Below, piece after piece: positions 4,247-9,340 of a stretch of 9,340 bases of DNA (position 1 is the first letter of the stretch; each line of letters starts with the position of its first letter). The DNA is from an uncultured bacterium (GTDB lineage: Bacteria; Krumholzibacteriota; Krumholzibacteriia; LZORAL124-64-63): assembly GCA_903847545.1 (NCBI GenBank), contig CAINDZ010000114.1, forward strand, positions 1 through 9,340, in the 5' to 3' direction. The notes under the pieces were generated by a model, which saw only the letters and a list, made by a program, of their open reading frames with translations, was not told the DNA's origin and ran no database searches. Both the position numbers and the translations under genes were made by a program.

Positions 4247-7200
4247 CTAGTAGAGGCCGCCGCCGAGTCCGTCACCGAGCGAGCCCATGTAGTCCTCGCG
4301 GCCGCGGGTGAACTTCAGGCTGGGGATGGCGGTCAGGTAGACCCGGAAGCCGAACTGGCTGTCGACCGCGCTGACGGTGCGGTTGAACTCGAGGCGCCAG
4401 CAGTGGAGGTCCCTGCCGAGCGTGTACTGTTGGCGCAGGGCCGCCCCGGTGACCAGGTCGAAGGAGGTCTGGTAGCTCAGCTCCCAGTAGCGGCTCAGGT
4501 TGGCGCGCACCGAAACGTTGGCGCTGGCGCGCCGGTCGCCGGTGCTGTTCATGTACGAGTACGACAGCGAACCGCTCGCCTGGAACGGCAGGTAGCGCCC
4601 GCCCTCGGTCAGGTCGCGCTTGCCGCGGCCGAGGGCGTCGCCGTTCGCCAGGCCGCGGTCGGCCTCCTCGTCGAACTCGGCGTCGGTGCCCGCGAACACG
4701 CTGCCGTCGGCCCCCGGGTTGCGGCCGTCCGGCACCTTGCCCTCGGTCTTCGGGCCGGCGCCCGTGGTGTCGGCCCCCGCGGCCGGCAGCCCCAGGCGCT
4801 CGATCGCCGGGTTGCGCCGCCGCTCGGCCTCGGCCTCGACCTTGCCGAGGTCCACGCGCCCGCCGAAGCTGACGCCGTAGCTGAAGCGCGTGTCCTGCAG
4901 GGCCAGGGTCCGGGCGTCGATGGTGTTGCTCACCTTGAGCTGCAGGTAGCGGCTCTGGCCGGGCTTGATCGTCAGGCCGCTGGCGATGTCGGCCCAGCGT
5001 TCGCCGGCCGGGCGGCGCGGGTTGTAGCTGGTGCCGAGCGTCCAGTCGATCACGCCGTCGAGCTTCTTGTCGTCCGTCGTCGAGTCGGCGCCCGCGGGCC
5101 GGTACTTCACGTCGAACCGCTGGTCGAGGGACAGGCTGAGCGAGGTGCTGTACGGCTGCTTGTCGCCCAGCGACGGCGACACGCTCCAGCTGCTGCCCAT
5201 GCGCACGGTGTGGCGGATGGCGCGCAGGCGCCCGACCTCGACGGGGAACAGGCCGTACAGCGTGGTGCCCAGCGAGGCGCCGAACGAGACGGCCGGGCTG
5301 GTCGACTCCGTCCGCCCCGACAGCACCTGCCAGGATCCGCCGTCCGTGCCGTCGGGCAGCCAGCTGCGGCCTGACGTCGTTTCGCGCTGCCACGACTGCC
5401 GCGCCGTCGCGTTGAGGCCGAAGTTGAAGATGCCCAGCCGCGGCGGCTGGACGCGCAGCGACCAGTTGCCCGAGGCGCCGGTCGTACGGACGTCGTGTTC
5501 CTCGAAGCCGCGACGGTCCTGCTTGAACGTGTAGCCCTGCTGGAAGTAGGTGGCCCGCAGGATGTCGCCCAGCAGGCTGCCCTCGCGGCCCGAGGGCAGG
5601 GCCGGGCTCAGCGCCAGCTGCCGGAAGTTGAACGACAGCGACGGCAGCGTCATGTTGTAGATGAGGTTGTCGGTCGTGTTCAGGTCGTCGGTGGCGTTCA
5701 CGCGCCCGTCGCGACTGGCGTTCAGGCTGGCGCTGACCAGCGACCAGTTGCGGCTCAGGTAGGCGCTCGACTTGAACTGGCCGCTGACGATGTCGCGCGA
5801 ACCCGCGCCGGCCAGGTCGTTCCGGCTGAGGGTGTTCGAGGCCAGCCTGACGTCGGACCGGAACTGGTAGTCGTCGAGCAGGTTCGGCTGGTTGTGGTAC
5901 CACGACAGCTGCCACTGGCGCGAGTCGTCGTCGTCCAGGCCGTCGCGGCGCGACCAGTCCAGCCCCCCGCTCCAGGCGTAGCGCTTGACGTAGCGCGTGG
6001 ACGACCGCACGGCCACGTCGCTGTGCTCGTTGTAGTCGCCCTGCACCAGGAAGTCCAGGTAGTCGCTGATCGCGAAGTAGTAGCCGAGGTCGCGGATGTA
6101 GCGGCCCTCGCGGCTGGACCAGCCGAAGTCGAAGGTCGGGAAGAGCACGCCCGAGCGGCGCCCCTCCTGCAGGTTCTTGAAGTAGAAAGGCAGGGCGAAG
6201 ATCGGCACGTTGCCGATCTTCAGGACGATCGGGGCGGCGACCACCTTGTCGCCCGGCTTCATCTTCATGCGCCGCGACCAGAAGTGGTAGTGCGGCTCGT
6301 CGAGGTCGCACGACGTCATGCGGCCGCCCTCGATCTTCATCGTCTGGTCGCCGAAGCGCCGGATGCCCTCGCCCACGTAGTAGTAGTCGTCGAACGAGGT
6401 CACGCCCGAATCGACGACGGCGGTGCGGTTGCGGAAGTTGTAGCCCATGCGCTGGCCGGTGACCTTGTCGTCGTCCTCGGCGATGGGCTCGCCCTTCGCG
6501 TAGAGCTCGCGCGTGTTCATGGCCAGGCGCACCTGACGCGCCTTCAGCTTCGTCTTGCCGTAGTCCAGCCGCCCCTGCCCGTCGATCGCCATCGTGCGCT
6601 CGCGCAGCTCGAACGTCACGCGGTCGCCGCCGTAGTCGACGAGCTCGGCCGCGGTCTCGAACGAGGGGCCCTTCCGCGCGGCCGTCGAGTCGCCGGCCGC
6701 GGGCGTCGTCGCCGTCGGCACGCCCGTCGAGTCGGCCGCGGCCGCCACCGAGTCGCCCGTTGCGAACCCGGCGGGGCGCTCCCACAACGAAACCTGCGCG
6801 AAGCGGTACTTGCCCACAGCCTTGCCCAGCACGCGGACCCGGCGCACCTCCTGGTCGCGGAAGTGCACGATGATGGTGTCGCCGGTGACGTCGTTGGTGG
6901 CCACCTCGCTGCCGACGTCCATCGGCGTGTAGACGCTGCGGGCCTTGCCCGTGACCTCGGTGCGGCGGATCTCCTCGTCCTCGAAGTCGATCGTGATGAT
7001 GTCGCCCTCGAGCACGTCCTGGCTGGGCAGCCCGGCGTAGATGCCGGCCAGCGAGTCCGGGCCTGCGTCCGCCGTGCGCGCGTTTCCGGTGAGCACCACG
7101 CGCCGCAGCTGGTCGCCGGTGTACTCGAACTCGATCCGGTCGCCGGTCAGCACGGTGCCGCGGTTCAGCTTCACGCGGGGGGCTCCCGTCAGCACCAGGC

Positions 7201-7975
7201 GCTCGCGCCCGAGCGCCACGGCGGTGTCTGCGCGCGCGGTGCCCAGCGCCTGGCGGATGCGCACCGAGTCGATCATGACGATGCGGTCCTGGGCGCGGAA
7301 CAGCCGCATCAGGCGCGCCTCGGCAACCAGCAGCCCGCCGCGCCGGTCGCGGCTGGTCAGCTCGGGTTGCCGGTCGACGACGGCCGAGTCGGCGTGGCGG
7401 TCGAAGAAGGCGTGCCCGCCGGTGACGAGGTTCGCGGCGCCGGGCTCGACGATGCGCACGTGACCGAAGGCCTCGCCCGTGGCGGTCTGCCGGTCCTGCG
7501 TGATCGTGTCGCCGCGCACGGTGTAGTCGGGCGAGACCAGCACCGCGTCGCCGCGCAGGCTGAGCCAGCGGCCGGCGCCGCGGCTGTCGCCCTCGGCCCC
7601 GGTCGCGGTGATGCCGTCCTCTTCGATGCGCACGTCGCCGGCGAAGTCGCCGGCATCGGCCCGCTGGTCGTAGCGCGCGCGCAGGCAGGTCAGCACCGAA
7701 GCGCCGCGCGTCAGGCGGACGTTCCCGTGCAGGTCGTAGGTGTCGGTGTCGCGATGGACGTAGGCGGTGTCCGCGGCGGCCGTCACCGAGTCGCGGTCGA
7801 TGAAGGCCTCGCCGAAGAGGCACAGGACGGGACGGCCGTCGACGACCTGGTCGACGAGCTTGAGCGCCCGCACGCGCGATCCGGGGACCTGGGCGCCGGC
7901 GGGCGCGGCCGCGAGCGACGCCAGCGCCGCGAAGGCAAGCAGGAACCCGACCGTTGTGCGCCCGCCGTCGCGCAT
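4247..7975 (-). CDS. lptD: LPS-assembly outer-membrane protein LptD, large FCB-type
   Basis: The 1242-residue protein begins MRDGGRTTVG and has a signal peptide (hydrophobic about 9-28, likely cut after AGA or AQ). Residues about 35-395 hold OstA/LptA-like periplasmic repeats, with recurring LxGxxRxV and GDxIxxDF strand patterns that would carry LPS across the periplasm. A Ser/Thr/Ala/Pro-rich linker (about 403-436) leads to a second OstA-like stretch (440-560). The C-terminal beta-barrel starts around 575, with the family-typical PIFALPFYFK, GVLFPTFDFG and GYYFAISDYLDF. The barrel contains an acidic or Gly-rich insertion (about 1063-1125). LptD with LptE inserts LPS into the outer leaflet. 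At 1242 residues it is longer than the usual 800-900 of proteobacteria. It has only four cysteines (C52, C97, C556, C1192), so the E. coli disulfide pattern is not evident. The ATG overlaps the kinase stop as TGATG, so translation is coupled. An upstream open frame to 9019 is a shadow. Confidence 0.9.
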   Translation of the reverse strand: MRDGGRTTVGFLLAFAALASLAAAPAGAQVPGSRVRALKLVDQVVDGRPVLCLFGEAFIDRDSVTAAADTAYVHRDTDTYDLHGNVRLTRGASVLTCLRARYDQRADAGDFAGDVRIEEDGITATGAEGDSRGAGRWLSLRGDAVLVSPDYTVRGDTITQDRQTATGEAFGHVRIVEPGAANLVTGGHAFFDRHADSAVVDRQPELTSRDRRGGLLVAEARLMRLFRAQDRIVMIDSVRIRQALGTARADTAVALGRERLVLTGAPRVKLNRGTVLTGDRIEFEYTGDQLRRVVLTGNARTADAGPDSLAGIYAGLPSQDVLEGDIITIDFEDEEIRRTEVTGKARSVYTPMDVGSEVATNDVTGDTIIVHFRDQEVRRVRVLGKAVGKYRFAQVSLWERPAGFATGDSVAAAADSTGVPTATTPAAGDSTAARKGPSFETAAELVDYGGDRVTFELRERTMAIDGQGRLDYGKTKLKARQVRLAMNTRELYAKGEPIAEDDDKVTGQRMGYNFRNRTAVVDSGVTSFDDYYYVGEGIRRFGDQTMKIEGGRMTSCDLDEPHYHFWSRRMKMKPGDKVVAAPIVLKIGNVPIFALPFYFKNLQEGRRSGVLFPTFDFGWSSREGRYIRDLGYYFAISDYLDFLVQGDYNEHSDVAVRSSTRYVKRYAWSGGLDWSRRDGLDDDDSRQWQLSWYHNQPNLLDDYQFRSDVRLASNTLSRNDLAGAGSRDIVSGQFKSSAYLSRNWSLVSASLNASRDGRVNATDDLNTTDNLIYNMTLPSLSFNFRQLALSPALPSGREGSLLGDILRATYFQQGYTFKQDRRGFEEHDVRTTGASGNWSLRVQPPRLGIFNFGLNATARQSWQRETTSGRSWLPDGTDGGSWQVLSGRTESTSPAVSFGASLGTTLYGLFPVEVGRLRAIRHTVRMGSSWSVSPSLGDKQPYSTSLSLSLDQRFDVKYRPAGADSTTDDKKLDGVIDWTLGTSYNPRRPAGERWADIASGLTIKPGQSRYLQLKVSNTIDARTLALQDTRFSYGVSFGGRVDLGKVEAEAERRRNPAIERLGLPAAGADTTGAGPKTEGKVPDGRNPGADGSVFAGTDAEFDEEADRGLANGDALGRGKRDLTEGGRYLPFQASGSLSYSYMNSTGDRRASANVSVRANLSRYWELSYQTSFDLVTGAALRQQYTLGRDLHCWRLEFNRTVSAVDSQFGFRVYLTAIPSLKFTRGREDYMGSLGDGLGGGLY

Positions 7976-8946
7976 CAGGCGCCTTCCTGCGCCTTCTCGC
8001 GCGCAAGGCTGGCCGCCCCGACCGCCGCGGCCCGCGGACCCAATTCGGCCGGGACGATGGGCAGCCCCTGCGCCTCGGTGGCCAGGATCAGGGCGGACGC
8101 GGCGGCGCGGCAGGGCGCCAGGATGAGCTCGCCGGCGCGGGCCACGCCCCCGCCGATGATGACCCGGTCGGGGTCGAGCACGTTGACGAGGTTGCCGACC
8201 GCCTGGCCCAGCTTGCGCCCGGCCGCGGCGAACACGCCGACGGCCGCGGCATCGCCCGCGCCGGCGAGCTCGGCGACATCCCGCGTGGTCAGGTCGCTCC
8301 CCAGCCGGGCAACCAGCGCCGCCAGCGCCGGCGTGGCGCCGCCCGCAGCCACCAGCTCGCGCGTCGCGCGCAACAGGCCCGTGCTGCCGGCCCAGGCCTC
8401 GAGGCAGCCGCGGCTGCCGCAGGTGCAGGGCGGCCCGTCGGCGTCGAGCACCATGTGCCCGATCTCGCCGGCGCCGAAATGGGAACCGACCAGAAGGCGC
8501 CCGTCGATGATGACCCCGCCGCCCACGCCGGTGCCCAGCGCAATCATCACGACGTCGCGGCAGCCGCGGCCCGCGCCATGGCGGAATTCGCCGTACAGCG
8601 CGCCGTTGACGTCGTTGGCCAGCGCCGACGGCACGCCGCCGAAAGCCGCCGACACGGCGCCGCCGAGGTCCGAGTTCTCCCAGCCGGGCAGGTTGGGCGA
8701 GCGGCCGAGGTGCCCCGTCACCGGATTGACGATGCCCGCGCAGGCCATGCCCACCGCCGCCAGGCGCGGCAGCCCGGCGCCGCCCAGCAGCGGCGCGGCA
8801 TCGGCGGCCAGGGCGCGCAGCGTGGCTGCGGCATCGCGCGGGTCGGTCGGGACCTCGCCGCCACCCACGGCCGAGCCGTCGTTCGCGACGACCTCGTATT
8901 TGACGGCCGTGCCGCCGGTGTCGATTCCCAGGTACAGGTCCCTCAC
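7975..8946 (-). CDS. ROK-family sugar kinase (glucokinase-like)
   Basis: The 323-residue protein has the ROK architecture. The ATP phosphate loop is DTGGTAVK (9-16), the catalytic aspartate lies in LANDVNGALYGE (D112), and the second phosphate motif is LGTGVGGG (137-144). The zinc site is GEIGHMVLD with CTCGSRGCLEAW (H164, C174, C176, C181). These proteins phosphorylate glucose or related hexoses (N-acetylglucosamine, N-acetylmannosamine, fructose) at C6 with ATP in the cytoplasm. The acidic sugar-contact residues E161 and H164 are present. Glucokinase is the most likely activity, but the sugar cannot be fixed from motifs. The GTG start at 8946 overlaps the folC stop as GTGA, and the TGA stop overlaps the lptD ATG, placing it in the middle of one operon. 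There is no helix-turn-helix extension, so it is an enzyme rather than a ROK repressor. Confidence 0.93.
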   Translation of the reverse strand: MRDLYLGIDTGGTAVKYEVVANDGSAVGGGEVPTDPRDAAATLRALAADAAPLLGGAGLPRLAAVGMACAGIVNPVTGHLGRSPNLPGWENSDLGGAVSAAFGGVPSALANDVNGALYGEFRHGAGRGCRDVVMIALGTGVGGGVIIDGRLLVGSHFGAGEIGHMVLDADGPPCTCGSRGCLEAWAGSTGLLRATRELVAAGGATPALAALVARLGSDLTTRDVAELAGAGDAAAVGVFAAAGRKLGQAVGNLVNVLDPDRVIIGGGVARAGELILAPCRAAASALILATEAQGLPIVPAELGPRAAAVGAASLAREKAQEGA

Positions 8947-9340
8947 GCCTCTCCCCTTCCCCAGGCCGCCAGCGCCGGCCCCGCCTCGCGCGCGACCCTC
9001 GAGTCGGCCAGGCGCGCATAGCCCAGGTGATGCAACGCCTCAGCCACCATGAAGCAGCTGCCGGTCACCAGCACCGCGTCGTCCGGCCCCAGCGCGGGCG
9101 CCAGCAGGCGCAACACGCCCGGCACATCGTCGACCAGGCGGTAGCGACCGACGGCCGGCAGGACGGCGTCCCCGGCTTCCGCGCGCAGGTTCCAGCCGTC
9201 CAGCAGCGACGCCAGTTCGTCGCGTCGGCGCGAGCGCGGCAGCGCCACCGGCGCCGCCACCACGCCGGCGCACGACCGCAGCGCGCGCCCCACCGTGGCG
9301 GGCAGTTCCTTGTCGTACATCGCCCCCAGCACCACGAACC
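8943..9340 (-). CDS. folC: Folylpolyglutamate/dihydrofolate synthase, C-terminal part (5' end outside window)
   Basis: The last 131 residues are present and the frame is open to the window edge. FVVLGAMYDKE at the start matches the Mur-ligase-type C-terminal domain of FolC (typical VFGAMxDKD). DDAVLVTGSCFMVAEALHHLG near the end matches the family's closing VTGSLYLVGEAL-type strand and helix. FolC adds glutamate to dihydropteroate and/or extends the gamma-glutamate tail of folates, using ATP. The ATP-binding and central domains lie outside the window. The TGA stop overlaps the GTG start of the kinase by 4 bases, so the two are translationally coupled. Murein ligases share the fold, but the tail motif and context favour FolC. 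Confidence 0.82.
   Translation of the reverse strand, partial: FVVLGAMYDKELPATVGRALRSCAGVVAAPVALPRSRRRDELASLLDGWNLRAEAGDAVLPAVGRYRLVDDVPGVLRLLAPALGPDDAVLVTGSCFMVAEALHHLGYARLADSRVAREAGPALAAWGRGEA

Noticed and set aside
7976..9019. Upstream extension of the lptD frame to 1590 residues
   Set aside because: The extra 348 codons are an arginine- and glycine-rich shadow of the ROK kinase. The true LptD starts with a signal peptide at 7975.
5495..9052. Open frame of 1185 codons on the plus strand, antisense to lptD, the kinase and folC
   Set aside because: It is a GC-bias shadow: repetitive Val/Ala/Arg/His composition, no ribosome site, and it crosses three genes with clear homology on the other strand.

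Overview
The window is GC-rich DNA from a Gram-negative (outer-membrane-bearing) bacterium. Every gene I can support lies on the minus strand. The evidence for a diderm is a very large LPS-assembly protein LptD of the Bacteroidetes/FCB-like type, a secreted multihaem c-type cytochrome and several Sec signal peptides. The high GC and gene set would suit a lineage such as Eisenbacteria, Krumholzibacteriota, Gemmatimonadota or a deltaproteobacterial-like group, but I cannot fix the phylum from sequence alone.

Layout in the direction of transcription (from high to low coordinates). (1) 9340-4247: the 3' end of folC, a ROK-family sugar kinase and lptD, joined by a 4-base and a 1-base start/stop overlap, so they are probably one translationally coupled operon. 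(2) 4183-3837: a strong sigma70-like promoter, a perfect Shine-Dalgarno and an HU-type nucleoid protein, followed by a GC-rich palindrome. (3) 3711-1411: a promoter, a leader of roughly 95 nt, and a secreted protein combining a 5'-nucleotidase-like metallophosphoesterase domain with four CxxCH haem sites. Its reading frame is interrupted by one in-frame TGA at codon 61. It is followed by an overlapping gene for an unrecognised secreted protein. (4) 1414-530: a near-consensus promoter whose predicted start site falls on the ATG of a DEDDh exonuclease gene, implying a leaderless mRNA. (5) 460-1: two tiny CxxC zinc-ribbon-like proteins, the second running off the window.

The main discovery candidate is the cytochrome. 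The TGA sits in a C-G-(TGA)-K motif, no other stop or frame change occurs over the 455 codons, and homology runs straight through it. A stem-loop with bacterial SECIS-like geometry lies just downstream. TGA is an ordinary stop in at least four neighbouring genes, so this is best read as a selenocysteine codon: a selenoprotein fused to a tetrahaem cytochrome. Several canonical metal ligands of the metallophosphoesterase domain are replaced, which suggests redox rather than nucleotidase chemistry.

No tRNA, rRNA, CRISPR, insertion sequence or phage feature was seen. No gap between genes exceeds 300 bases; the longest (about 250 bases, 3587-3836) holds a hairpin and the cytochrome promoter and leader.
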